Below, piece after piece: positions 1 through 8,628 of a DNA stretch of 64,000 nucleotides. Under the pieces are notes generated by a model. That model did not search any database and was not told the origin of the DNA. It saw only the letters and a list, made by a program, of their open reading frames with translations. The stretch comes from an uncultured Lachnospiraceae bacterium (GTDB lineage Bacteria; Bacillota; Clostridia; Lachnospirales; Lachnospiraceae). The DNA lies in assembly GCA_945868435.1 (NCBI GenBank), contig CAMBLG010000001.1, forward strand, positions 248,001-312,000. The letters run 5' to 3'. A program made the translations under genes and the position numbers. How positions within the stretch are numbered: position 1 is the first letter of the stretch; the number at the start of each line of letters is the position of its first letter.

Positions 1-1
1 T

Positions 2-448
2 CCTATCTTCGGAAAGCTGACCATCAAGAGTGCGGCGTCCAACTTTTCCAGGACCTTAAGTACACTGGTGTATTCCGGACTTCCGCTGGTGGAAGCGCTT
101 GCCATCACCGCTGGAACCATGACCAATTATCTGTATAAGAAGAATCTGGAGGAAATCAAGGATGAAGTGGTAAGAGGTGTTCCTTTGTCGGAACCGTTGC
201 TGCGCGATGGTCTGTATCCACCTATGGTTGGTCACATGACGAAGATCGGTGAGGAGACCGGTGATGTGGAGGGCATGTTAAACAAGCTGGCCGATTACTA
301 TGACGAAGAGGTTGAGATGGCTACCCAGACGGTGCTGGCTGCTTTGGAACCCATGATTATCCTTGTCCTCGCAGGCTTGGTATGTGTGCTCATTGGATCC
401 GTTATGGCACCGATGTTCTCCATGTACAATAATATGGATAACCTATAA
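2..448 (+). CDS. pilC: Type IV pilus inner-membrane platform protein PilC/GspF, C-terminal part
   Basis: This is the last 148 codons of a PilC/GspF-family platform protein; the 5' part lies outside the window. The frame opens at base 2 and reads PIFGKLTIKSAASNFSRTLS, then TLVYSGLPLVEAL, the conserved repeat segment of the family. The ATG-like codon at 68 is an internal GTG (Val), not a start. Near the end are EETGDVEGMLNKLADYYDEEV and a hydrophobic segment (about LEPMIILVLAGLVCVLIGSVM), the usual C-terminal membrane helix. In the family this protein anchors the assembly ATPase to the membrane. It is followed by a pilin and a prepilin peptidase, which fits a pilus operon. The family call is very secure. 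The choice between a pilus and a competence or type II secretion role rests on the downstream PilM/N/O genes. Confidence 0.93.
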   Translation, partial: PIFGKLTIKSAASNFSRTLSTLVYSGLPLVEALAITAGTMTNYLYKKNLEEIKDEVVRGVPLSEPLLRDGLYPPMVGHMTKIGEETGDVEGMLNKLADYYDEEVEMATQTVLAALEPMIILVLAGLVCVLIGSVMAPMFSMYNNMDNL

Positions 449-455
449 ATTAATA

Positions 456-507
456 GTTCAGCCATGCAATTTGCTAAAAAGATTGTGCCATGCTGGCATG
501 GCTGAAC
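456..507 (+). promoter_or_regulatory. Inverted repeat between pilC and the major pilin
   Basis: A perfect 12-bp inverted repeat (456-467 with 496-507) encloses a 28-nt loop that contains a second partial copy of the arm (gccatgc). No T-run follows, so it is probably not a simple terminator. It lies just upstream of the pilin leader and could be an RNA processing or stability element that lets pilin mRNA accumulate above pilC mRNA. The structure is seen directly; the role is inferred. Confidence 0.5.
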
Positions 508-591
508 GACATTAGCTACGAATTAAAATTCCCATTTGTAGGGAGTGGGGGTTTTAAGATATATATTTATAAAGAAAAGGAGACAAAAGGT

Positions 592-1065
592 ATGAAAAAC
601 GAAATGAAAAAGAAAAACAACAAAGGCTTCTCTCTTGTAGAGTTGATCGTAGTTATTGCCATCATGGCAGTACTTATGGTAGTTCTTGCACCAGCTATGC
701 TTCGCTATGTTGAGAAGACCAGAGTGCAGAAGGATGAGTCCGCAGTGTCTGAGGTAGCAAATGCAGCAGAGTTGGCATTGGCTGATGAGGCAATTTATGC
801 TGCAGCAAATAGTGCAACAAAAATCACCGTTACTGTAGGAGACGATGCTGCTATTACAGCTAAAGCTGATACAACAGTATTTAAAGATCTGGCAGATGAT
901 GTAAAAGCTACTGTTGGTGAAAAAATTGATTTTGTTTCAAAACAGCATGCTTCTGACGAAGCAACTATTACATTAGAGTATGATGGGAATAGGCAAGCTT
1001 ATGTTTTAAAAAGCACTACATGGAAGAATGATAAAACAACAACAACACCACCGGCAGGAAAATAA
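592..1065 (+). CDS. Major type IV pilin-like protein (prepilin, class III signal)
   Basis: A 157-residue prepilin. The ATG at 592 is preceded by AAAGGAGA at good spacing, so the longer frame opening at 490 is not used. The N-terminus is a short basic leader (KKKNNKG) followed by F-S-L-V-E and a hydrophobic helix, so cleavage by the prepilin peptidase is expected between Gly and Phe, with Glu at +5. The rest is Ala/Thr/Val-rich and ends in a Thr/Pro tail (TTTTPPAGK). It is the first structural subunit after PilC and the best-isolated gene of the operon, with an inverted repeat on each side, which suggests that it is the major subunit. The minor prepilins lie 4-9 kb downstream. Confidence 0.88.
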   Translation: MKNEMKKKNNKGFSLVELIVVIAIMAVLMVVLAPAMLRYVEKTRVQKDESAVSEVANAAELALADEAIYAAANSATKITVTVGDDAAITAKADTTVFKDLADDVKATVGEKIDFVSKQHASDEATITLEYDGNRQAYVLKSTTWKNDKTTTTPPAGK

Positions 1066-1091
1066 AAAAGTGTTTTGATTTTTGAAGGACG

Positions 1092-1122
1092 GCATGTGGG
1101 ATATATAAAGTATCCCACATGC
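1092..1122 (+). terminator. Hairpin after the pilin gene, possible partial terminator
   Basis: A perfect 12-bp stem (1092-1103 with 1111-1122) has a 7-nt loop. Only a weak T-rich tail (tattgctctaaaattt) follows. It may act as a leaky terminator or 3' stabiliser giving more pilin message than downstream message. Confidence 0.5.
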
Positions 1123-1185
1123 TATTGCTCTAAAATTTCATGATTTTCGCATCCCCTACAGATGCAAGGAAAGGACACCGAAGAC

Positions 1186-1947
1186 ATGTTTCCAGAACTG
1201 ATTCCCATATTGATTATCGTGCTTTTATATGGCCTGGTCATAGGCAGCTTCCTAAATGTATGCATTTACCGTATACCGAAAGAGGAGACCATCGTGACCG
1301 AGCGTTCACATTGCATGAGTTGTGGGTATCAGCTTCGCTGGTTTGACATGATTCCGGTGGCAAGTTTCGTGGCGCTGCACGGCAAGTGCCGGAAATGCGG
1401 CTCAAAAATTTCCGCCCAGTATCCTCTTGTTGAGGCTCTGAACGGAATCTTGTATGTCATTGTCTTTCTTGTCAATGGCGTAAATTGGACAAGTGTAGTA
1501 TATTGTCTGCTTGTCTCAGCACTCATTGTACTGAGTGTGATTGACTTTCGAACCTATGAGATTCCATTTGGAATCAACTTGTTTATACTGGTGCTGGGAC
1601 TGATTCATACGATGCTGGATTATCACAACTGGCTGACCTATGTGATCGGTCTCCTGGCAATCAGTGTACCATTGGAATTGCTTTTGCTTATCAGTAAAGG
1701 CAGGGCAATCGGAGGCGGAGATGTGAAGCTGATGGCGGCGGCGGGGTTGCTGCTGGGGTGGAAGGGGATTATCCTTGCATTTGTAATTGGCTGCATTGTC
1801 GGCTCCGTGATTCATTTGATTCGAATTAAGGTATCCCATGCATCTCATGTATTGGCGCTGGGACCATATCTTGCAGTTGGTATTTTTGCGGCTGCATTAT
1901 GGGGAGAGACTATGATTGCAGCTTATTTGAATGTGCTGATGGGATAA
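1186..1947 (+). CDS. pilD: Prepilin peptidase / N-methyltransferase (type IV leader peptidase)
   Basis: An integral-membrane aspartic peptidase of about 253 residues that cleaves and N-methylates prepilins. I chose the ATG at 1186 because AAGGAAAGG lies upstream of it, whereas the ATG at 1162 has no site. The N-terminal domain has GSFLNVCIYRIP and two zinc-type pairs (CMSC and CRKC) flanking the loop, as in the bifunctional family. The catalytic aspartates fit VIDFRTYEIP and GGGDVKLM. About seven or eight hydrophobic segments follow. It sits directly after the major pilin and before pilM, so it is the dedicated processing enzyme for the five prepilins of this locus. Confidence 0.93.
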   Translation: MFPELIPILIIVLLYGLVIGSFLNVCIYRIPKEETIVTERSHCMSCGYQLRWFDMIPVASFVALHGKCRKCGSKISAQYPLVEALNGILYVIVFLVNGVNWTSVVYCLLVSALIVLSVIDFRTYEIPFGINLFILVLGLIHTMLDYHNWLTYVIGLLAISVPLELLLLISKGRAIGGGDVKLMAAAGLLLGWKGIILAFVIGCIVGSVIHLIRIKVSHASHVLALGPYLAVGIFAAALWGETMIAAYLNVLMG

Positions 1948-1957
1948 AAATGGAACA

Positions 1958-2040
1958 ATATGCATTTTCTTATGGACATATGATCGCGGGCATTACATGC
2001 TGACGTATGTCTGTACTTATGTATGTGGGAAAGTGCATAT
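1958..2040 (+). other. Gap between pilD and pilM with a long-range inverted repeat
   Basis: In the 179-bp gap, 1958-1969 can pair with 2029-2040 (12 bp, one G-T wobble) around a loop of about 60 bases. No convincing promoter or T-run is visible. It may be a structured spacer in the operon mRNA. Confidence 0.3.
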
Positions 2041-2126
2041 CAGACAGTTCTTAAGCGTTTCGACATTGAAATGCTGTTTGAAAATGTAATATGTAATAGT
2101 TTTATATAAAAAACGGGAGAGGGAAT

Positions 2127-3812
2127 ATGGCAGGAAAAGCAGTAGTAAGTTTCAAAATTGGATATAGCGTCACCCATGTGGCAGAGGTGGATTTCGAGGC
2201 TAAGAACCCGAGAGTCTATCATGCATTTACAATTGAGACACCGGATGGTGTGCTGGATGACGAAGGTGTCAATGTGACAGAGGAGTTCGTTGAGAAGATC
2301 AAAAGAGGTATGATTGAGGCCGGTATTCATAATAATCGAGTGGTGTTTACCATTTCTTCCGGCCGTGTGGCAAATCGTGATGTAACCATTCCACTTGTCA
2401 AGGAAGCGAAGATCCGTCCGCTTCTGATTGCAAATTCAAAAGAGTATTTCCCGGTTGATGTGTCCAAATATCAGCTGGTATATCGTGTGATCGAGCAGGA
2501 TAAATCCAAGAAGGAAATGAAGCTTTCTGTGTTCGCTGTGCCGAATACACTGCTTGATTCTTATCAGACACTGGCCAATGCGCTGGGACTTCAGGTTGTT
2601 GCCATGGACTACTATGGAAATGGTATCTATCAGGCAATGATGCACAGTATGCCAAAAGAACTTGCGGCAACCATATGTATCGAGGATAACAGTTCCCTTA
2701 TTACAATTATACAGGATGGTAAAACTGTCTTACAGAGAAATATCGGTTATGGTATTGATGATGCAGTTCAGGCTATGATGCAGAGTTCTCTGGTTGCAAG
2801 TGGCGCCACTTATTTGCAGGCACTGGAAAAAATGCAGATGAATCTCTGCTTTAATGAGCAGCTTAAGCCGCAGCTTGTTACCGGAAATGAAGACGGTGCG
2901 GCATCCATGAGTGCAAAAGAGAGCATTACGCGTTCTCTTACAATGTTGATCGGTAATATTTCCCGTGTACTGGATTATTATACATCCCGTAATTCCGAGG
3001 CTGAACTGGATAGCATTGCATTGGTTGGTCTTGGAGCTGATTGTCAGGGACTGGATCGCCTGTTGACCAATGAGTTGGGCATAACAGTATCTACAATGCG
3101 CAGCTTTGGAAATACTGATATTACCCGTGGTCTTTCTGCTCAGAGATTCCATTTATGCGAGTTCTTTGCCTGCATCGGTTCTGTGATCAAGCCTCTGAAT
3201 TTTGTCTTGGCTTCCGAGGTGAAGGAGACAGAAAAACAGCAGTCGTTGACCGGAGGGATTGTTCTGTGTGCTTTATGTGCAGCAACGGCATTAGTGCTTG
3301 TCTTGTCCGGATATATCGGTAATTTATTTATATCCAGGGATAATGAAGGCCTTCGAAGTGAGATTGCATCCAAGCAGGATGTGATAGAACGGTACAATGA
3401 CTATATCCGGGAAAAGGTTGTCTATGATGGCGTTGTTGTGATGGACAGTATGACAGAAGAAGCAAACTCTGCATTTTTGGAATTCCTTGCCCAAATGGAG
3501 GAGAAAATGCCGAATGATCTTCTGATTTCCAGTATGACTGCCAATTCAGATGGTATTACCATGAGTGTTACAACTTCAAAGAAAGAGAGCGCTGCAGAAG
3601 CAATTATGCAGCTTCGTACTTTTACAGGAGTCGGTTATATTCAATGCAGTGGTGTGACGGAGGAATTAGATGATAATAATGTCCCCACAGAATATTTCGA
3701 TATTAGTGTAAGCTATTTACCTTCTGATTCGCTGGAAACGGCAGAGGGCTCCGAGACAGAGATCCCTACGGATGACAGTCAGACAGATGAAAATGACAGT
3801 GTGGAAGAATAG
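2127..3812 (+). CDS. pilM: PilM-PilN fusion protein of the type IV pilus alignment complex
   Basis: A 561-residue protein that joins two normally separate pilus proteins. Residues 1 to about 365 form an actin-like PilM module: it opens MAGKAVVSFKIGYSVTHVAE, contains TICIEDNSSLITIIQDGKTV and later SIALVGLGADCQGLDRLLTN, the usual nucleotide-fold segments. One transmembrane helix follows (about residues 372-395, GIVLCALCAATALVLVLSGYI). After it comes a coiled segment and a periplasmic PilN-like domain (EFLAQMEEKMPNDLLISSM, then an alpha/beta repeat). The tail is acidic. In proteobacteria PilM binds the N-terminus of PilN in the cytoplasm; here the two are covalently joined. The start is supported by GGGAGAGGG. 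PilO follows 11 bases later. Confidence 0.82.
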   Translation: MAGKAVVSFKIGYSVTHVAEVDFEAKNPRVYHAFTIETPDGVLDDEGVNVTEEFVEKIKRGMIEAGIHNNRVVFTISSGRVANRDVTIPLVKEAKIRPLLIANSKEYFPVDVSKYQLVYRVIEQDKSKKEMKLSVFAVPNTLLDSYQTLANALGLQVVAMDYYGNGIYQAMMHSMPKELAATICIEDNSSLITIIQDGKTVLQRNIGYGIDDAVQAMMQSSLVASGATYLQALEKMQMNLCFNEQLKPQLVTGNEDGAASMSAKESITRSLTMLIGNISRVLDYYTSRNSEAELDSIALVGLGADCQGLDRLLTNELGITVSTMRSFGNTDITRGLSAQRFHLCEFFACIGSVIKPLNFVLASEVKETEKQQSLTGGIVLCALCAATALVLVLSGYIGNLFISRDNEGLRSEIASKQDVIERYNDYIREKVVYDGVVVMDSMTEEANSAFLEFLAQMEEKMPNDLLISSMTANSDGITMSVTTSKKESAAEAIMQLRTFTGVGYIQCSGVTEELDDNNVPTEYFDISVSYLPSDSLETAEGSETEIPTDDSQTDENDSVEE

Positions 3813-3823
3813 GGGGAAGTGCA

Positions 3824-4597
3824 ATGAATAGTCAAATTAGCAAAAAGGATATAAAACTGTTGCTTTATGTAGGAGGGCTTCTTCTGCTTGCTCTTGCATA
3901 TTTCTTGGGATATCAGAAGTTTATGGAAAAAAGAGAAGTGCTTGAAGCAGAACAGGCTAATTTACAACAACAGGTTAACCGTCTGAATGAAATTGCTATG
4001 TATCTGGATGATTATGAAGAACAGGCGGCTGTTTACGATGAGGAGATGGACAAAATCTTTTCGGATTATCCTGCAGAGGTGCGGGAAGAAGACACTATTC
4101 TTTATGCATGTGACATGGAGAACAGCTACGATATCTGGGTGTCCAATATTGGAATTTCTCCTGCGAATCAGGTCTTCTCTCTAGGAGATAATGTGACGAC
4201 GGACGTTGTTGCAGCGGAGACGACAACGGATGAGAGTGCGGCTGCCGGAACGGAAAGTACAGGAATGTCTGTAGATGAACAATTGGGGATTCAGGATGAA
4301 GCGACAGTGACACTGCCATACATATCACTTTTTGATACGGCAGTAGTGTATGATTTCACAACCGGATATAGTGATTGCAAGTCTGTATTTGCGATGATTT
4401 TGGCATGTGCAGATAAGCGAAATGTGTCATCCATCTCGCTTGCCTATGATACAGAGACAGGACTTTTGAATGGAAATATGAACGTCAATATGTTCTATAT
4501 GACAGGAAGTGATAAGACATACGAAGAACCGGATGCAGGAATAATTGTACATGGCAAAGATAATTTGTTTGGAACAGTGGAAGTGCAGGGTGAATAA
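3824..4597 (+). CDS. pilO: PilO-like type IV pilus assembly protein
   Basis: A 257-residue bitopic membrane protein. A short cytoplasmic head (SQISKKDIK) leads into one hydrophobic helix (LLLYVGGLLLLALAYFLGY), then a coiled coil (about residues 30-75, EVLEAEQANLQQQVNRLNEI) and an extracytoplasmic domain with a low-complexity Thr/Ala/Glu insert around residues 125-150. This is the PilO architecture, and the gene follows the PilM-PilN fusion with a strong AGGGGGAAG ribosome site. Sequence similarity in this family is weak, so the call rests on topology and position. Confidence 0.72.
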   Translation: MNSQISKKDIKLLLYVGGLLLLALAYFLGYQKFMEKREVLEAEQANLQQQVNRLNEIAMYLDDYEEQAAVYDEEMDKIFSDYPAEVREEDTILYACDMENSYDIWVSNIGISPANQVFSLGDNVTTDVVAAETTTDESAAAGTESTGMSVDEQLGIQDEATVTLPYISLFDTAVVYDFTTGYSDCKSVFAMILACADKRNVSSISLAYDTETGLLNGNMNVNMFYMTGSDKTYEEPDAGIIVHGKDNLFGTVEVQGE

Positions 4598-4602
4598 TTG
4601 TG

Positions 4603-5775
4603 ATGTTGACGGGCAGAGGTGTGAAGAAAAAACGACAAGTGAATAATAATGGTTTTTCCCTTGTGGAGCTGCTTGTGTCAATTACCATTCTTGCAATTCT
4701 TGTAGTCCCTTTACTGAATAGTTTTGTGACAGCAGCGAGAACCAATGCGAAGGCAAAGCGGGTACTGGAAGCAACCACAGCGGGGCAGAATCTGGTGGAA
4801 CAGATCAAAGCGAAGAGCGTGGATGATTTTGTGAATGGTGCAACATCTATTACGTTGATGGATGTTGCTGGAAATCCCATCGTAGATGAAAATGGTAATC
4901 CATATTGTAAGTATGAGAAGACAATGTCACTTGATGTAAATGGACAGGCGTACGATGTGGTTGCAACAATGAATCCCGAAAAGTATCTTGGAACAGAGGC
5001 AAATGATTATAATAGTGCCTCAATTCCGCAGATTTCAAATATGAACGAAAAGGTAAGTGCTTTTCTGATCATGGATACGGGGGATGATTTACGTGCGGTT
5101 ACAAGCCTGAATCTGGAAGCGTATAGTGATCCGGAAAGACAGGCGGCTTACGTTGCTTCGGTACAACGGGAAATTGTCATTGACATTACAAAAAATTCGT
5201 CTGATGTAATTACAGTGACGGGAACACTTTCTTACCGTGATAATGAGGGGAATGAGCTTTCACCCTATTATCGACATGAATTATATTCCGGAGATTCACT
5301 GGAAAATGTGTTTGTCTGCTTTACGCCGCTTCCTGATTTGCAGGATGGCGCCTATAGAAATGAGACAATTATTGTGAATAACGAAAATAATGTGCCGGTA
5401 AAGTTGTATCTAGTGAAGCAGCAAAGTGCGGCAGAGACAAATAATCCTACATATTTCAGTGCCAATTATCAGGTTACAGTGAATGTGCATGAGGGATTGA
5501 AGGCTTCTGAAGAGCCTGCGTCCTGCAATATAATTACAAATATGTATGCCGATAACGCTTTTAACAGTGAAATTCAATTGAGCTATCAGAGTGCCGGTGG
5601 AATTGTTCAAAGCGGCATAAGTGCTTGGAATCAGGTTAATCTCAACAGAGATCAAAGTTTAACGGAAACAAAAAGTACTAATATGATTTATGACATAGAG
5701 GTAAAGGTATATCCAAATGGAAAAATCGCGGATGGTGAAGAGCTTGCAACGCTCACGGGAACGAAAACAAAATAA
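4603..5775 (+). CDS. Prepilin-type minor pilin (PilV/PilW-like)
   Basis: A protein of about 390 residues with a class III prepilin leader (KKKRQVNNNG), then F-S-L-V-E-L and a hydrophobic helix ending around VPLLNSFVTAA. The Gly-Phe cleavage site and Glu+5 are present. The start could be GTG at 4600 or ATG at 4603, both just after the pilO stop and downstream of AGGGTG. The mature part, much larger than a major pilin, is Asn/Thr/Ser-rich without recognisable domains. It is probably a minor pilin that primes assembly or sits at the tip. Confidence 0.75.
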   Translation: MLTGRGVKKKRQVNNNGFSLVELLVSITILAILVVPLLNSFVTAARTNAKAKRVLEATTAGQNLVEQIKAKSVDDFVNGATSITLMDVAGNPIVDENGNPYCKYEKTMSLDVNGQAYDVVATMNPEKYLGTEANDYNSASIPQISNMNEKVSAFLIMDTGDDLRAVTSLNLEAYSDPERQAAYVASVQREIVIDITKNSSDVITVTGTLSYRDNEGNELSPYYRHELYSGDSLENVFVCFTPLPDLQDGAYRNETIIVNNENNVPVKLYLVKQQSAAETNNPTYFSANYQVTVNVHEGLKASEEPASCNIITNMYADNAFNSEIQLSYQSAGGIVQSGISAWNQVNLNRDQSLTETKSTNMIYDIEVKVYPNGKIADGEELATLTGTKTK

Positions 5776-8098
5776 TAAGGGGTCATCACTTGTACTTGTA
5801 ATGGCTGTTATGGCAATTGTGGGAATTTTTGCGGTGGCTCTGCTTTCAGTCAGTCTGATGAATTACAGAATGAAGAATGTGAATCTGCAGTCACAGGATA
5901 ATTTCTACGATGCAGAGAAAGTGTTGGATGAGATTCGCACCGGACTTGCGGTCGATGTGGCACAAGCGGCAGGCGAAGCTTATCAGGAAACCATGACTCA
6001 GTTCAGTGCGCTTACCGTTGAGGAAAGACAGGCATTTTATGCCAGGACCTTTGGAGAAAAAATGAAAGAAATCTCTTCTTTGGTTGATCCGGTTATTGAC
6101 ACAAAATGGAATCCGACATATTTGAATAGCTTGGTAAGTCAGGAAACCAAAGCAGGTACGAAGGATGGCACCGGACTCAAAATTGAGTCTGCAGATGGGT
6201 TGTATTTTCTGAATCGGGATGAGGCAGCGGGTTCGTTTACAATCAAAAAGCTTAAAATAACCTACGTGGATAAAAATGATTATATGACGGAGATACAGAC
6301 GGATATAGATATTACCTGTCCGGATATTGATTATACGCAGCTAACCAGTGTCCCTGAGCTGACCAGCTATTGTATTGTGGCACAGAATCAGACGAAAACA
6401 GGTAATGAATTGGGATTGTCTGCAGGTGTAAACAGTGTGAACATTGTCGGGAATGCTTATCTGGGAAATAATGGGGCAATATTCGATACTTCGTCAATTA
6501 CGTTCACGCCAAATGGAACAAATAGTTATATTGTGACGGCCGGCGAAATGAATGCTTCCAATGGTTCTTCAATTACGGTAAATTCCGGTGTTGAAGTGTG
6601 GGGAAGAGAATTATATTTGGATTCCTCAGTCTGGAGCAGTAATTGTAAGTTGTATTTAAATGACGATCTGACCCTGTCAAATTCCAGTGCAACACTTTCA
6701 GGGGAGGTATATGCATATGGAAATCCAGATAATGTCCGTGCCAGCGGTGTATATGTTGACAATAAGACCGTCTTAAATAGCACAGGGGAAACAGCAGTTA
6801 CATTTCAGGAGGATGTGGCAAATAATCCTGAGAATTATTCCAGTGCATTTTTGATTAACGGAAAAAATGTTAGCTTGAATTTAAGTGGTATTACACAGAT
6901 GCAAATCGCAGGAAATGCTTATGTGGCTACAAAGAGTAAGGGCACAGATGCAAATAAAAATGATTATGATGTTATGATGGGTGAGTCGGTTGCGCTGAAA
7001 TCCGACCAGAGAGCATATCTTGTGCCATCAGAATATATGGCATCGGCCTGCACTTTAGGCGGAGTTAATCCAATGGATAGTAAGTCTTTTCTTGGAGAGG
7101 CTGGAACGCAGGGACTTCTCCAGGAGATTGCAGAATATCATGGAATTACGACGGATATGATTCTGGCTGATCCAACATGGCTTATTCGGGATGAGAGTGG
7201 AAAAATCGTTGAGACCTTGGATAATTTAGGAGTCGTTGGTGTCCGTCAGGCTTATTATCCGGTCAGTATCGGTGGAACAGATGTCACGATGGTGTATTTT
7301 TTCCTTGTTTTTGACAATGCGGCATCTGCAAAAAATTATGCAGATAGTTACTTTACAGAACGAGCAGATGAAGTAAAGGTGCGTATTGATAGTCAGCACT
7401 ATAATACGACAGTTCAGTATCCGGCTGGAATAACATCTACCAGTGATTATAGCTATTATTATAATGGAAGTATTCTCTATGCAGATCCCGGCAGCCAGAA
7501 TGGCGGTTTTTTGTCTGGTCGTTGTCAGGAAGATACTGGAAAGACGCCTACACAGCTTGCGCTGGAGCAAAGAAAATATCAGGAGAAGTATGCGGCGTTA
7601 TGTCATATGCTGAAAGTGGATTACACAGAGCTGTCTTCCAAGCAAAAGGGGCAGTCTGTGTATACAAATCTGGTAAATGAGGAGTATATGCGGACAAATG
7701 CTAATGCTGTTCCTGACATATTTACAAATGCGGATACAGGTGATAAAGCAATTGTTGTCAATGGAAATTATACAATTGATGCTTCGACAGATACGGATGT
7801 TCATGTTGTGATTGCAAGCGGTACGGTGTATGTGTCGAGAAGTTTTAGTGGGCTGATTTTGACTGGTGGGGATCTTGTTCTCACACAATCTGCCATTACA
7901 ATTCAGTCGGATAGTGCCAGTGTTGAAAAGGCTCTTGCCGGAACAAATGCGGGAGGTATTGTTCGTGCAGTTGATTATTTGTATGGTGGAGAGCAGTATT
8001 TAAGTCCGGAAGACAGAACTACTGCGGGCGGTGACACAGATAACTCGGCAGTAAATTATTTGAATAGCGTTACGTATAGTAATTGGAAGAAGCAGTAA
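5717..8098 (+). CDS. Large PilX-like prepilin-type membrane/pseudopilin protein
   Basis: A 793-residue protein whose N-terminus (KQNNKGSSLVLVMAVMAIVG) resembles PilX: a basic leader and a hydrophobic helix, but without the usual Phe+1/Glu+5 pair. The start at 5717 lies inside the preceding gene (59-base overlap in another frame) and is supported by AAAGG nine bases upstream, so the two genes are probably translationally coupled. The long remainder is rich in Asn/Ser/Thr/Gly with repetitive beta-strand-like stretches (for example SITVNSGVEVWGRELYLDSS), suggesting a beta-solenoid or adhesin-like extracellular part. This is unusually large for a PilX homologue. Confidence 0.68.
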   Translation: MEKSRMVKSLQRSRERKQNNKGSSLVLVMAVMAIVGIFAVALLSVSLMNYRMKNVNLQSQDNFYDAEKVLDEIRTGLAVDVAQAAGEAYQETMTQFSALTVEERQAFYARTFGEKMKEISSLVDPVIDTKWNPTYLNSLVSQETKAGTKDGTGLKIESADGLYFLNRDEAAGSFTIKKLKITYVDKNDYMTEIQTDIDITCPDIDYTQLTSVPELTSYCIVAQNQTKTGNELGLSAGVNSVNIVGNAYLGNNGAIFDTSSITFTPNGTNSYIVTAGEMNASNGSSITVNSGVEVWGRELYLDSSVWSSNCKLYLNDDLTLSNSSATLSGEVYAYGNPDNVRASGVYVDNKTVLNSTGETAVTFQEDVANNPENYSSAFLINGKNVSLNLSGITQMQIAGNAYVATKSKGTDANKNDYDVMMGESVALKSDQRAYLVPSEYMASACTLGGVNPMDSKSFLGEAGTQGLLQEIAEYHGITTDMILADPTWLIRDESGKIVETLDNLGVVGVRQAYYPVSIGGTDVTMVYFFLVFDNAASAKNYADSYFTERADEVKVRIDSQHYNTTVQYPAGITSTSDYSYYYNGSILYADPGSQNGGFLSGRCQEDTGKTPTQLALEQRKYQEKYAALCHMLKVDYTELSSKQKGQSVYTNLVNEEYMRTNANAVPDIFTNADTGDKAIVVNGNYTIDASTDTDVHVVIASGTVYVSRSFSGLILTGGDLVLTQSAITIQSDSASVEKALAGTNAGGIVRAVDYLYGGEQYLSPEDRTTAGGDTDNSAVNYLNSVTYSNWKKQ

Positions 8099-8111
8099 GG
8101 GGACGTTGCGG

Positions 8112-8624
8112 TTGAAACAGAACAAAAATAGTGGATTCTCTTTAATTGAATTAATGGTTGTAGTGGCAATTCTCGGAATCGTCGCAGTTGGAATGTCGGT
8201 GCTTGTTCTGTCAACTTCTTCTTATCGTCAGAAACAGACGGTCCAGGAAATAAGTTCGTCATTATCTGAGACCAGAGTGCAGGCATTGAGCAAGTCAAAT
8301 GCATGGATGGAGATTAAGCAGAATACAGATGGAAGCTATGTGATTTCAACATCTTATGCGGGAGACGTTATTTTAACAAAAGATTGTACAATTGGTTATA
8401 CCAAAGAAGGTGATGCTGCGGTTGTACCAATTTCAATGTCAAATTCTCTGATATTAACATATGACAGAAGTACCGGTGGATTTGCGGATATCAAGACCAG
8501 AAATGCGGATAATTCGTTATCCGGGACCGGTGCATACTGTGAAAGTATCACAGTCAGTAAAGGTTCAAAGGCCCTGGTGATTACATTATACAAGGATACA
8601 GGGAAACATAAATGTGAGGACTAG
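8112..8624 (+). CDS. Prepilin-type protein, GspH/FimT-like
   Basis: A prepilin of about 170 residues. The N-terminus KQNKNSGFSLIELMVVVAIL has a clear cleavage site (S-G before F) and Glu+5. The start is non-ATG: TTG at 8106 or 8112. I prefer 8112 because AAGGGG (8097-8102) is nine bases away. The length and the downstream helix RVQALSKSNAWMEIK fit GspH/FimT-type minor pilins. It begins about a dozen bases after the previous stop. Confidence 0.78.
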   Translation: MKQNKNSGFSLIELMVVVAILGIVAVGMSVLVLSTSSYRQKQTVQEISSSLSETRVQALSKSNAWMEIKQNTDGSYVISTSYAGDVILTKDCTIGYTKEGDAAVVPISMSNSLILTYDRSTGGFADIKTRNADNSLSGTGAYCESITVSKGSKALVITLYKDTGKHKCED

Positions 8625-8628
8625 TTGG

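Noticed and set aside
490..591. Upstream extension of the pilin frame
   Set aside because: It crosses the inverted repeat and lacks a ribosome site; the ATG at 592 has a good one and gives a normal prepilin leader.
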